The translations under genes were made by a program, and so were the position numbers. This document shows positions 24,920-34,800 of a DNA stretch of 64,000 nt, piece after piece. The stretch is from Nitrospira sp. (GTDB lineage: Bacteria > Nitrospirota > Nitrospiria > Nitrospirales > Nitrospiraceae): assembly GCA_015709715.1 (NCBI GenBank), contig CP054184.1, positions 1,783,001-1,847,000 on the forward strand. The letters run 5' to 3'. Each line of letters begins with the position of its first letter. Within the stretch, counting starts at the first letter, position 1. The notes below the pieces were generated by a model, which was not told where the DNA came from, did no database searches, and was given only the letters and a program-made list of their open reading frames with translations.

Positions 24920-25038
24920 CAGGTCGTTGCAGTCGACGCTGCGACATCCTCGGCCTCCCCATCCCCTTCAGAGTCCAAACACCCTAAAAAAATCATGGCA
25001 TTCGCGTCCTGATCCAGGTACCCTTCCTCGCGCGAATT

Positions 25039-25054
25039 TGGCACATGTGTTGCT
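25039..25054 (+). promoter_or_regulatory. Sigma-54 promoter of the RoxA-like cytochrome gene
   Basis: TGGCAC-ATGTG-TTGCT is a perfect match to the sigma-54 consensus, with GG at 25040–25041 and GC at 25052–25053. Start of transcription is expected near 25065, giving a ~46-base leader. Confidence 0.85.
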
Positions 25055-25110
25055 CTGTTCGGCATGACTAGTCATCATCCTGCGCCGCAATCCCAAGGAG
25101 GGGATACGCC

Positions 25111-26886
25111 ATGCCGTTCCACCACACTCGCCTGCTGATCGTTTCCGGATTGTTGATGGCCCTGTCCACGATCCCTTGCCGGGCCATGGAGCCGGCTGCT
25201 TCACAAGCCCCACCGCTTCGCATAGTGGGAAAGCTCGACCAGGATCACCCACGCTGGTATCACGCGTCAGCCGGAACCCAACTCATGCCCTATGACTGGT
25301 TCGTGGCCCTCTTGGATAGCACGTCGAAAGAGTTCGAAAAGGCAGGCATCCTCGTCGACTCCATCCATCCGGACCGCCTGCCGGTCGGCATGTCCGAGCC
25401 ACAGGCCGGAGCCCCATCGTCATCCCCCACCGGAATGAATTGCGCGTTCTGCCATACGACCGAATTCACATACGGGAACAAGGTATTTCGCATCGAAGGA
25501 GGTCCTTCGCTGCAATATAATCAACGATTCCTCGGCGTCCTCATTAAAGCGCTCCGGGGCCTCGTTCTGCCGGATCTCCCCACTCTCCTAAAGAGCATTC
25601 AAGCCGAACGGCCTCTTGAACCCTTCAAGACCTTCGCAACCAAGGTGCTGGAGCGTCGGCAAGAGGGTTCGAGCATTTCCAGCCTCAGCAAATTGGCCGG
25701 TGACGTGGACGCCTATAGCCGGTCCCTCGTCACCCGAGGCGCAATGGATAGCTCGCCCGAATGGTGGGGGCCCGGTCGGTTCGATGCACTGGGGCGCGGT
25801 GGCAATACGGTCTTTGGTCCGCTCAATCCGGACAACCTCAGACCCGCCAACGCGCCCGTGAGCATTCCACCGCTGTGGGGCGTCTGGGCCTATGACTGGG
25901 TGCAGTGGTCGGGATCGATCCAGCACCCCTTGGCCAGAAATGTGGCGCAGGTCATCGGCGTGGGCGCCAACCTGTTTGCCTGGACGAAAAAACCGCCGCT
26001 CGGTCCCATGGATGACGATCAAAAGTTCCGCTCATCCGTGGATTTCAAGGCACTGGAGGAATTGGAAGGCCTCGCAGGACGGCTGCAACCGCCGCGCTGG
26101 CCGGAGGAGTTCCCCGCCATCGACCGCAGCCTCGCCGCTCGAGGCAGGGACCTCTACCACGGCAACAAGGCCAAAGGGATTCCGAATCTCTGCGCCCACT
26201 GCCATGTCGCTCGGCATCTCGAAAACAGAGGCGAGTACGGGCCCGGCCTGCAGGTCACCATGATCCCTCAGAAGGAAGTGGGGACCGACCCACTCTATCT
26301 GGAAAGCTTTTCGCGCCGCACGGTCGACACGGGCCCGTTAGGGCGCGGAAGACTGTCCGCCAAGGATGCCTCACAATACGTTACCACCGAGCTCCTGGCT
26401 CGGAGTTCTGCCGCGCAGACAGAAGACGCTGCCAAGCCGAACGAATGGCGGGATTGGCCACAATACATCGCACGACCCCACCTGGCGGTTTGGGCCACCG
26501 CGCCGTTTTTGCACAATGGATCCGTTCCCAACCTCTATGAGCTGTTGTCGCCGGTGAGCGAGCGGCACCGCTGCTTCGCCCTCAGCCCCAGGATGGAGTT
26601 CGACCCCAAGCACGTCGGCTATTCCATCACAGAGTGCAACGCTGAATTACCCCAGGACCGGGTCTGGTTCAAATTCGACACCGCGTGGCCCGGCAACGGA
26701 AACAGAGGCCATGAATTCGCCGATCTCCCGGGGTGCGGAGGCCCGGCCGAAAACGGCCTGCTTGGCTGTGGAATTCCGCCTGCTGATCGACTCGCCATTA
26801 TCGAATATTTGAAGACCTGCGATCTCGATCGACGGGTAATCCCCGGCGCACCGGCCTGTCATGATTTGGGCGAGGTGACACCGTAG
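25111..26886 (+). CDS. RoxA-like di-heme cytochrome c (MauG/peroxidase superfamily)
   Basis: 591 residues, with a signal peptide (LLIVSGLLMALSTIPCRA, cleavage near 25). Two heme c motifs are present: CAFCH (111–115) and CAHCH (361–365). The late motif ATAPFLHNGSVPNLYELL is typical of RoxA-type extracellular di-heme oxygenases and related di-heme peroxidases. Length and heme spacing fit RoxA/RoxB proteins, which cleave polyisoprenoid double bonds with O2. A lipid or terpenoid substrate is possible but unproven. Excellent ribosome site AAGGAGG at 25095–25101. Expression appears controlled by a sigma-54 promoter and a palindromic activator site. Confidence 0.84.
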   Translation: MPFHHTRLLIVSGLLMALSTIPCRAMEPAASQAPPLRIVGKLDQDHPRWYHASAGTQLMPYDWFVALLDSTSKEFEKAGILVDSIHPDRLPVGMSEPQAGAPSSSPTGMNCAFCHTTEFTYGNKVFRIEGGPSLQYNQRFLGVLIKALRGLVLPDLPTLLKSIQAERPLEPFKTFATKVLERRQEGSSISSLSKLAGDVDAYSRSLVTRGAMDSSPEWWGPGRFDALGRGGNTVFGPLNPDNLRPANAPVSIPPLWGVWAYDWVQWSGSIQHPLARNVAQVIGVGANLFAWTKKPPLGPMDDDQKFRSSVDFKALEELEGLAGRLQPPRWPEEFPAIDRSLAARGRDLYHGNKAKGIPNLCAHCHVARHLENRGEYGPGLQVTMIPQKEVGTDPLYLESFSRRTVDTGPLGRGRLSAKDASQYVTTELLARSSAAQTEDAAKPNEWRDWPQYIARPHLAVWATAPFLHNGSVPNLYELLSPVSERHRCFALSPRMEFDPKHVGYSITECNAELPQDRVWFKFDTAWPGNGNRGHEFADLPGCGGPAENGLLGCGIPPADRLAIIEYLKTCDLDRRVIPGAPACHDLGEVTP

Positions 26887-26902
26887 CCGGCTCTCGCAAG
26901 GC

Positions 26903-26937
26903 GGTCGACCGGACGGGCCAGGCCCGCCCGGTCGACC
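26903..26937 (+). terminator. Strong 17-bp hairpin between cytochrome and kinase genes
   Basis: Arms 26903–26919 and 26921–26937 (begin GGTCGACCGG, end CCGGTCGACC) pair with one mismatch around a single central base. No T-run follows. The hairpin ends two bases before the kinase ribosome site GGAGGG (26939–26944). It may weaken readthrough from the cytochrome gene or mask translation of the kinase. Confidence 0.5.
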
Positions 26938-26958
26938 CGGAGGGTGACCTATTCCTGC

Positions 26959-29679
26959 ATGACTGAGCTGCTGTCCAAAGACCATTCCATCCTTGAACGG
27001 CGATTCATGGAGTTCCGCCCTTTCGGACTCGACGAACGCGGGGAGAAGATCTGCGACATCAGCGGGGTGATCGTTGAATCGAACGTCGCCTACCTGTGCG
27101 ACTACCTCGAAGGCACGGCCGGCCCCGAGGCCGCGACCCAGGCCCTCCAGGAATTGTGCCGGCTCCTGAACGAGCGACAGCCGGACCGTACCTACCACGT
27201 GACCCCGGAATCGCTCCGCAACATCTGGAACAGCTACTCCTACGAGTTCGTATGCTACCTCCGGGAGTTTTGCGAGCGATTGTCCGGCGATCCGAACTTT
27301 CACGTCAACGTGGGGACGGAAAAGAAGGTCCCTCCGCTGATTCAAATCCTCGCGCGCCCCTTTTCCACTCCGCAGCTCTATAAGATGTGGCCCTATCTCG
27401 GCAACAAATATGTCCGGAGAGTGCTGGAGTTCGAAGTCGGTCGTGTGACCAACCGATCGGCGGTGTTGCGCATGACTTTCACTGACCGGGCCCTCGCGCA
27501 GTTCGGCCCCTATCGGAAGCGTTGCGTCGATGTCATCTGTTTGTCGTGCAAAAGCAGCATCGCGCGGGTGCCGACTCAGCTGCACGGCGTCCCTCCGGCC
27601 ACGGTTCGGGACTTGGCCTGTACCGTCCACGGTGATCCCTATTGCGAGTGGGAGTTCACCTGGCTCCCGCAAGTGCGCAGTCCCCTCCCGCTCGTCATGT
27701 GGATGCTCGTGGCCGGAGGTACCTTCACGTACTTGCGGCTCCGCCTCCCCGGCCTTCCCTTCCTGGAAGATCTGGGACTGGCCGTTGTGCCCGCCTCATT
27801 GCTCTGGTGGGTCCTCACCACGCACATGCACCAGGCCGCCAAACCCCTCCAGCGCCTGATCCGCGACCAAGAACAGGCCGTCGATGCGCGTCACGAGGAA
27901 TTGCGCGAAGCCTATCTCGAGCAACAGAGCACCGCGGTGACCCTGCGTCGGAAAGTCCATGAGCTCACCGCCCTTCACCGCGCCGGCCTGCTCTTCAGCT
28001 CCACCTTCGACCGAGAGGAGCTACTCACCAAGGTGTTGGATACCATCGTGAGCGAACTGCATTACGACCGCGCGAAGATCTCTCAGTTCGACAGGACCAG
28101 ACAGGTCTCGCATGACTTCCGAGTACGGGGCGTGTCTCAAGATGTGGCAGACTTCCTGCGGACGCAGGAGGTTGAGATCACCGATCCGCACAGCGTGGAG
28201 GGAACGGTGCTCTTGCGTGGCGAGCCGGTCCTGACGAACAACATTCACGAGATCTGGGACCGGCTGCACCCCTTCAACCGACAACTTGCCACCATGGTGC
28301 AGATCAAGTCTTTCATCTCCGTTCCCTTAAAAACGCATGAAGGCGTGATCGGCGCGCTCTCAGCAGACCGCACACACGACCGGGCGCTCACGCAGGACGA
28401 CCTCGATGTGCTCGTGACGCTCGCCAGCCAGGTGGCGACGGCCCTGGACAATGCGCAGGCCTATCGTGAGATTGAATCCTTGAATGCCCGGCTGGAAGCC
28501 CGTGTCCGCGAACGCACCGCCGAACTGGAGGCCGCCAACGCCCGCCTCAAGCAGATGGACCGGCTTAAATCGCAATTCCTCGCCCATGTGTCCCATGAGT
28601 TACGCACTCCGCTCACCAGCATCGTCGGATTCGCCGACAACATGATCGAAGGCCTCGTCGGCTCGTTGAACACCAAACAGGAGCAATACCTCACTCGCAT
28701 CAAGGCCAACGGCACCAGGCTGGCCCGCATGATCACGGACCTCTTGGACCTCTCCAGGGTGGAAGCTGGGAAATTGGTGCTGTCTTTCGACCAGGTGACA
28801 CTCGCTTCCCTCGTCGCCGACGTGATCGAACAACTGCGGCCCCTCGCCACAGCCAAGCAGATCCGCCTCGAACTCCAAAGCGACGATGTTGCCCTGACGG
28901 TCTGGGCGGATCCCGATCGGCTCAGCCAAATTTTGACGAATCTGGTGGATAATGCTATCAAGTACACGCCGGACGGGGGCCTGGTATCGGTCGATCTATC
29001 CGCCGAGGGCCGGGAGCGCGCGCGCATCGCCGTTCGCGATACGGGCCAAGGTATTCCTCCCGAGGCAATCCCGAAACTGTTCGATCCGTTCTTCCGGGTA
29101 CAGCAGCAGGAGCGAAGTCAGACGAAGGGGTTGGGTCTCGGCCTGGCAATCGTCAAGGACTTGGTCGATCTGCATGGTGGCGCCATTGCGGTCCGGAGCG
29201 AGATCGGGCAAGGAACCGAGTTCACCGTGAGCCTTCCGCTCCGCTCGACGCAGGACGCGGCGGGCGGCGCGTCGCCTTCGGCCCGGCGCACGCTCCTGGT
29301 GGTGGATGACGATCCGGATATCTGCGCGGTCTTGCAAGACCGCTTGCTCTCGGAAGGATTTTACGTATTGACCGCGACGGACGGTCGCGCCGCCTTGAAA
29401 GCCGGCGAAGCAACGACCGTCGATGGCGTGCTTCTCGACATCGCGTTGCCGGACATGGATGGATTCGCCGTGCTTCGCCAATTGCGCGCCACACAGCCGA
29501 CGGTCCCGGTCATCATGATGACAGCCGTGGAGGCGCTGGACCGCGCCATGGCCGCGGTGGAAGCCGGCGCCCAGGGATATCTGCTCAAACCGTTCGATGC
29601 CGCACGGGTGCGCCAGATCATCGACCGGTGGTTCATGGCCGGCGGCTCACCCGCCGATTCCTCCACAACGACGCCCTAA
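26959..29679 (+). CDS. V4R-like sensor–GAF–histidine kinase–receiver hybrid
   Basis: 906 residues from the ATG at 26959 (an in-frame GTG at 26944 touches the Shine–Dalgarno sequence and is rejected). Residues ~1–225 form a sensor whose end, ACTVHGDPYCEWEFTW, resembles the cysteine-containing finish of V4R (4-vinyl reductase) domains. Two hydrophobic helices follow (~230–275), then a coiled coil, a GAF domain (~330–495), HisKA with HVSHELRTPLTSI (His546), an HATPase (NLVDNAIKY, GLGLGLAIVKDLV) and a receiver with Asp827. V4R domains bind small hydrophobic or tetrapyrrole-type ligands in some proteins. The kinase lies between a di-heme cytochrome and a FadL-type porin, so a hydrophobic ligand is attractive but inferred. 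Confidence 0.87.
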   Translation: MTELLSKDHSILERRFMEFRPFGLDERGEKICDISGVIVESNVAYLCDYLEGTAGPEAATQALQELCRLLNERQPDRTYHVTPESLRNIWNSYSYEFVCYLREFCERLSGDPNFHVNVGTEKKVPPLIQILARPFSTPQLYKMWPYLGNKYVRRVLEFEVGRVTNRSAVLRMTFTDRALAQFGPYRKRCVDVICLSCKSSIARVPTQLHGVPPATVRDLACTVHGDPYCEWEFTWLPQVRSPLPLVMWMLVAGGTFTYLRLRLPGLPFLEDLGLAVVPASLLWWVLTTHMHQAAKPLQRLIRDQEQAVDARHEELREAYLEQQSTAVTLRRKVHELTALHRAGLLFSSTFDREELLTKVLDTIVSELHYDRAKISQFDRTRQVSHDFRVRGVSQDVADFLRTQEVEITDPHSVEGTVLLRGEPVLTNNIHEIWDRLHPFNRQLATMVQIKSFISVPLKTHEGVIGALSADRTHDRALTQDDLDVLVTLASQVATALDNAQAYREIESLNARLEARVRERTAELEAANARLKQMDRLKSQFLAHVSHELRTPLTSIVGFADNMIEGLVGSLNTKQEQYLTRIKANGTRLARMITDLLDLSRVEAGKLVLSFDQVTLASLVADVIEQLRPLATAKQIRLELQSDDVALTVWADPDRLSQILTNLVDNAIKYTPDGGLVSVDLSAEGRERARIAVRDTGQGIPPEAIPKLFDPFFRVQQQERSQTKGLGLGLAIVKDLVDLHGGAIAVRSEIGQGTEFTVSLPLRSTQDAAGGASPSARRTLLVVDDDPDICAVLQDRLLSEGFYVLTATDGRAALKAGEATTVDGVLLDIALPDMDGFAVLRQLRATQPTVPVIMMTAVEALDRAMAAVEAGAQGYLLKPFDAARVRQIIDRWFMAGGSPADSSTTTP

Positions 29680-29683
29680 TTCT

Positions 29684-31072
29684 ATGCCGAGTCCTCTGCA
29701 ATCTTGCTCTACCTTGGTTCCGGCTCTGCTCGTGGCGATGGTCGTGGCCTTCCTCCCGATGACGACCGCAGAGGCCCAAACGCCGCGTATTCACGGACAA
29801 TCGGCCAGTGCCGCCGGCATGGGCAATGCCTTTGCCGCGCAGGCCGATGATCCATCGGCGCTCCACTACAACCCCGCCGGAATGACTCAACTCCCGGGCT
29901 TCCAGAGCCTCTTCGGTACGTCACTCATCGGCGGCACGACGCAGTTCACCGGCCCCACGGGCACCCAGGTGACCGGCGATCGGAACGGCAGCATCGCCTG
30001 GCCTCCACCGGGCCACGTGTACCTGGTAGCCAATTTGAAGGATCTTGGCTTATCGGCGCTCGAGAATTTCACCGCAGGCATCGGCCTCAACAGCCCGTTC
30101 GGCTCGTTGACCCGCTACCCCACGGACGGCCCGTTTCGCTCCGCGCTGTACTTCAACACGATGCCGCTGCTCGACATCAAACCGACCGTGGCCTACAAGG
30201 TCAACGAACAGCTCTCGCTGGGAGCGGGGGCGGACATCTACACCTTCTCGGGGCTGTTCGGCGAAGGCCACCTGGAACAACAATCCATCTGGCCCGGCGG
30301 CCTCGGCATTCCCGCCGGTTCACGACTGGAGATCAACGGCAGCGATACGACGGCCGGATTCAACGTCAGCCTGCTCTATACGCCGTTTCGCAACAGCGAC
30401 GGGAAGCCGTTGGTGAATATCGGCCTCGTCTATCGGAGCCAGGCCAGGCTGCACTTGACCGGACACCTTCTCGCCAACGGCGCCTCGGTGGGCGAGGCCT
30501 CTGCGACCTTCGTGCTCCCGCAGATTTTTTCCGGAGCTATGGCCGTCTGGCCGGTCCGCACGAGAGAGCGCGAATGGAAGTTGGAACTGGACGTAGACTA
30601 CACGGGGTGGAAATCCAACGGAGCCTTGGATGTCCGCGTGGCTAACCTGGGGGTACTCCCCTTCCCGCAGAATTGGCAGAGCGCCTACACCGTCATGGTG
30701 GGAACGGAATATCGTCTGCTCCACGTCGTATCAATGCCGGAATGGAACATCGCCCTTCGGGCCGGCTACATGAATCAGCAGACCCAGATGCCCGATCGTA
30801 CCTTCAACCCAGGAGTCCCCTCGGCCAATGCGCATATTCCCTCTGCCGGCGTCGGATTCATCTGTCACGAGAACGGGGCCTTTCTCGGCATCATCCGCTG
30901 CGGAGATTTGGGCTTTGGCCCGCTCAAACCCAAACTGTTTGCCATCGACTTGTCGTACCAAGCCGGGCTCTACGAAGTTCGCACCATTGCCGGCAACCAA
31001 AATCCCACGGTGAACGGCCGATATGACACGCTGATCCACGCCGCCTCGCTCTCGCTACGATTCAATTACTAG
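29684..31072 (+). CDS. FadL/TodX-type outer-membrane transport protein
   Basis: 462 residues from the ATG at 29684, 4 bp after the kinase stop. Signal peptide (VPALLVAMVVAFLPMTTAEA), then the family hallmark SASAAGMGNAFAAQADDPSA with LHYNPAGMTQL, which is the N-terminal hatch of FadL-family barrels. The protein ends in SLSLRFNY, with alternating residues of a closing strand. FadL proteins carry long-chain fatty acids or aromatic hydrocarbons across the outer membrane. A longer frame opens at 29597 inside the kinase gene but lacks a signal peptide start. Tight spacing indicates cotranscription with the kinase. Confidence 0.87.
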   Translation: MPSPLQSCSTLVPALLVAMVVAFLPMTTAEAQTPRIHGQSASAAGMGNAFAAQADDPSALHYNPAGMTQLPGFQSLFGTSLIGGTTQFTGPTGTQVTGDRNGSIAWPPPGHVYLVANLKDLGLSALENFTAGIGLNSPFGSLTRYPTDGPFRSALYFNTMPLLDIKPTVAYKVNEQLSLGAGADIYTFSGLFGEGHLEQQSIWPGGLGIPAGSRLEINGSDTTAGFNVSLLYTPFRNSDGKPLVNIGLVYRSQARLHLTGHLLANGASVGEASATFVLPQIFSGAMAVWPVRTREREWKLELDVDYTGWKSNGALDVRVANLGVLPFPQNWQSAYTVMVGTEYRLLHVVSMPEWNIALRAGYMNQQTQMPDRTFNPGVPSANAHIPSAGVGFICHENGAFLGIIRCGDLGFGPLKPKLFAIDLSYQAGLYEVRTIAGNQNPTVNGRYDTLIHAASLSLRFNY

Positions 31073-31320
31073 GCGCCCTCAGCGGCATGACAGTTGCGTT
31101 TCGCTGCGAGTGGCGCGGTGCTGAGCCGGTCGCTTGCCGTCGGAGGGCAAGACCCCGCCGACCACATCCCTCGGCCTCCTGGATTGTGCCCATCCAGCGC
31201 TGATGAGACCGCCCATCCGCCCGCGCCATCGGCCGCGTCTTCGCCCATGGCGGAGACGCGGCCCTCGCCCTCACACCAGCCAACGCAAGACAACGGAGCC
31301 GTTCCCCACGCTTGCAGACC
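31073..31320. other. Non-coding stretch downstream of the fadL-type gene
   Basis: About 250 bases with no convincing gene. It holds only the hairpin at 31233–31261; the activator sites start at 31321. Confidence 0.6.
31233..31261 (+). terminator. 13-bp hairpin, terminator-like without T-run
   Basis: Arms 31233–31245 (starts CCGCGTCT) and 31249–31261 (ends AGACGCGG) pair fully apart from one G-U wobble, around a 3-base loop. It lies 160 bases after the porin stop and before the regulated promoter of the next operon. Confidence 0.5.
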
Positions 31321-31357
31321 GTATCGTATCGGATACGGATTGCATCCGATCCGATAC
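31321..31357 (+). promoter_or_regulatory. Tandem GTATC-N6-GATAC palindromes upstream of the secretion operon
   Basis: Exact copy at 31321–31336; second copy at 31342–31357 with GCATC in the left half. Starts are 21 bp apart, and the first copy begins 149 bp before the -24 GG at 31470. Confidence 0.78.
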
Positions 31358-31468
31358 ACCCCCTGCAATGGATTCCGTAGATCGCCCACAGTCCAAACGA
31401 CAATCGATGTCCTGAAAATAACGACGAATCTTTTTTCGCAATCGAGCATTCGATCGCCCGTGCTCCCA

Positions 31469-31484
31469 TGGCATAACCTTTGCG
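31469..31484 (+). promoter_or_regulatory. Sigma-54 promoter of the two-partner secretion operon
   Basis: TGGCAT-AACCT-TTGCG, with GG at 31470–31471 and GC at 31482–31483. Transcription should begin near 31495, 26 bases before the small membrane protein's ATG. Confidence 0.8.
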
Positions 31485-31520
31485 GCATCCCAAGAACATT
31501 TCCCTAGGAGGGGCACGCCG

Positions 31521-31727
31521 ATGGGAGAATCGCGTACCCGCGAGGTTCACATGGTCGCACTCATCTTACTTCTTCTCGGCATGGTGATCCTCCTTGCGGC
31601 AGCCGGCCGCATCTGGATCGATCCCGGCTCCCTCAAGTTGAACCTGCGTGACACCGAGACGAGGCACCTCCCCGGTCAGCCCCACGAGTCCGCACAACTG
31701 TCCGGGAACCGAGACTCGTCCTCTTGA
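31521..31727 (+). CDS. Small single-span membrane protein
   Basis: 68 residues. One hydrophobic helix (VALILLLLGMVILLAAAGRI, residues 12–31) and a polar tail. The ribosome site is excellent (AGGAGG at 31506–31511, nine bases before the ATG) and a sigma-54 promoter stands just upstream, so I treat it as a real gene heading the secretion operon. No family recognised. It could help assemble or regulate the secretion system, or be a leader cistron. Confidence 0.6.
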   Translation: MGESRTREVHMVALILLLLGMVILLAAAGRIWIDPGSLKLNLRDTETRHLPGQPHESAQLSGNRDSSS

Positions 31728-31733
31728 GCAGGA

Positions 31734-31750
31734 GACCAGTCAGACTGGTC
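31734..31750 (+). other. Small intercistronic hairpin
   Basis: GACCAGTC at 31734–31741 and GACTGGTC at 31743–31750 are perfect inverted repeats around one base, lying seven bases after the small protein's stop and 84 before the exoprotein start. Possible RNA-processing or attenuation element. Confidence 0.35.
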
Positions 31751-31833
31751 CCCGTGTTGCGCCGACCGCGAGAATCGGAGATGATCGCAGGCGGTACGGT
31801 AGCCGACTTCCGACGGGCCGAGAGGAAGGCGCT

Positions 31834-34800
31834 ATGGATGGTGCCCGCCGTTCTGTTTCCAAGCTCCGCTCATTCCTTTCGTCGGCTTTGCTGGCCGAGT
31901 GCCTCGTCATTTTTTGCCTGGTGCAGGGAGGGCTGGCTCAATCGACGGCGCCCATCACCTCGTCCGGCCTCAACACCGTCATCACCCCACAGGGCCACGT
32001 ATTCGACATTACCGGCGGGACGAGGCCCGGCAACGGCCCCAATCTCTTTCACAGCTTCGGCGAATTCGGCGTGCCGCCCCATCACATCGCCAATTTCCTC
32101 AACGACTCGGGCCTCGCGACCGCCAACATTCTCGGTCGGGTGACGGGCGGCAATCCGTCCCAGATCTTCGGAACCATTCAAACCACCGGCTTCGGACATG
32201 CCAATCTCTTTTTAATGAACCCGGCCGGCATCGTGTTCGGTCCGACTGCCTCGCTGAACGTCGGCGGCTCGGTCAGCGTCACCACGGCGGACTATCTGCG
32301 CTTCGCCAACGGCGGAATCTTCAACGCGATGCCAGGCCCTCAGGATGCGACCCTTTCCAGCTCACCGGTGGCGGCGTTCGGATTTTTGGGCTCCAACCCG
32401 AACGCCGTCACCGTGCAGGGCGGGCAGCTGGTTTTGTCGGAAGGACAGAGCCTCTCGCTGGTCGGGGGAGATCTGACCATGACGGCCGGCGCACTCGAAC
32501 ACGGCGCTTCGCAGCCGGCTCGCCTCTCGGCACCGGGTGGTCAGATCAACTTGGTGAGCGTCGCCGCCGCCGGGGAAGTGCCGGCACTCGATGCGAAAAG
32601 TCCTGGGAGCGAACCTCTTGCGAATGGAATCGGCAGGTTCGGGACCCTATCTCTTTCTGAAGGGACGAATATTGATACCAGTGCCGACAAGGCCGGGCGA
32701 ATCGTCATTCGCAGCGGGCAATTCACCATGAACGATGCCTCACTCACAGCCATTTCCGGAAACGCTTCGAATCGTGGGTCGGCCACATCGCCCGATTCAC
32801 CAGCTATTGCCATCACAGCGGACACCGTCACCCTCTCCAATGGATCACTGATCATGGCGGATACTCATGGGACGGCTCCGGCAGGGGATATAACTTTCAA
32901 TGTAGATACACTGAGCGCAATAGGGAAAGGTCCGATTCGTATTCAGGTTACCCCTGAGAGCCTTATCACGGGCCCCGACTTTTCCCAAACCGGAGTGCTC
33001 ATTGAAAGTACAAGCCGTAGCCATGACATAGGGGCGGGAGAAGCTGGACGGATCACCATTCAAGGAATCGAGGGTCCAGGAAGCGTCGCGAGGACGGTCC
33101 ATCTGGATGACACCATCATCCATACACGTTCGTTTGGTGGGACCGCGACCACTCCTCCAGGGAGGATCACCATCACGGCAAACTCATTAGCCCTCAGTGA
33201 TCAGGTGGAGATCTATGCCACGACCAATGGCCCCGCGCCGGCAGGCAATGTGGCACTGAATGTCGACACGCTACGATCGAATTGGCATCCCGATGGGTCG
33301 TTCATCGAAGGGAGGCCCGTATTGATCGGCAGCCCCACTGAACATCCTGACCGTACGGCCGGACCGCCAGGAATCGTTACGATCTCGGGGCCTGGCGAGG
33401 AATCGACCGACCCGGCGACGTCCATCATGCTGAGCAATACGGAAATCGACACCTTTGCGGTAGGCGGATCGTCGCCGAGACCGGCTCCGATCATTATCAC
33501 ATCCGACACGGTAGCGCTCAGCAATCTGACTATCCTGGTGACAACTTCAGGCGGCGCGGCACCAGCACCGGCTGGAGACATCGTATTCAACGTGAATACT
33601 TTGCGGGTAAACATGAATCCGGACGGCACGCCGATCGCAAACGCCCATCGTGTTTACCTCAACAGTCCGAGCGGGCGATTGGACAGCACTGCCGGCCCAC
33701 CGGGAACGGTGACCATTTCAGGAATCGCCCAGGAACCAACCGATGCGGCTCAATTGGTCGCACTATACAACGCACAGATTAGCACGGCAGTCGAGGGCGG
33801 TACAGCCGCGTTACCCCCTGGAACCATCACGATCACAGCAGACACCGTGACCCTGGGCGGAAGAACAGAAATCTTTGCCTTTACGACCAGCCCGGCTCCG
33901 GCAGGAGATATCGCCTTTAACGTGAACGTTCTACGAGCGAATGTGAATTCGGATGGCACGCTCATCAACGACGGTCGGCCTCGATCCCTTATCGCCAGCG
34001 TAGGTGGAAGGAGGGACAGTATCGGCGGACGCGCAGGCACCATAACTATATCCGGCGTGGCTCCTGAGGCGTCCGATTCAGCCAAGTTGATCGCGCTCAA
34101 CAATACCGAAGTGAGCACGGCGGTGTGGGGCGGTGCGCCAACCACAGTCCCTGCCACCATCACCATCGTGGCAGATACGCTTCGACTGACAAACAGCCCC
34201 AAAATCGACACCGATACGACCGGCGGAGCCCCTGCCGGGAATATCACCTTCAAGGTGAATACTCTGATAGCGGATCAAGGCACCAATATCAGCAGTCGCA
34301 CATCGGGGGAAGGTCAGGGCGGCTCGATCACGATCGATGCCGGCCGGTCCATTTCATTGCTTCACGGATCCTCCATCACGGCGAGCAGCGCAGGGCCGGC
34401 CGATGCCGGCAACATTACGATCAATGCCGGTGCGCATTTTACCGCTCAACAGGCCTCCGTCACGACCCAGGCCAGCCAGGGCAGCGGCGGCAACATCACG
34501 CTCCAAGCCACCGACTCGATCCAACTCGCCAACAGCCAGCTCAACACATCTGTCCAGGGCGGCCCGACCACTATCGGCGGCAACATCTTCATCGATCCCG
34601 CCATCGTCACCCTGCACAATAGTCAGATCTTGGCCCAGGCCGTCGAAGGCCAGGGCGGCAACATCAACATCGTGGCGGGAACGTTCTTGGCCGATCAGAG
34701 CAGCATCGTGAGCGCCTCGTCTCAATTCGGATTGAGCGGCACCGTGACGATCCAATCACCGGTTTCAAGCCTCAGTGGCACGTTGGCCTCCCTCTCGCAG

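Noticed and set aside
33163-34270. 333-bp repeats considered as a repeat array or CRISPR
   Set aside because: They are in-frame protein repeats of the exoprotein with diverged DNA, not short direct repeats with spacers.
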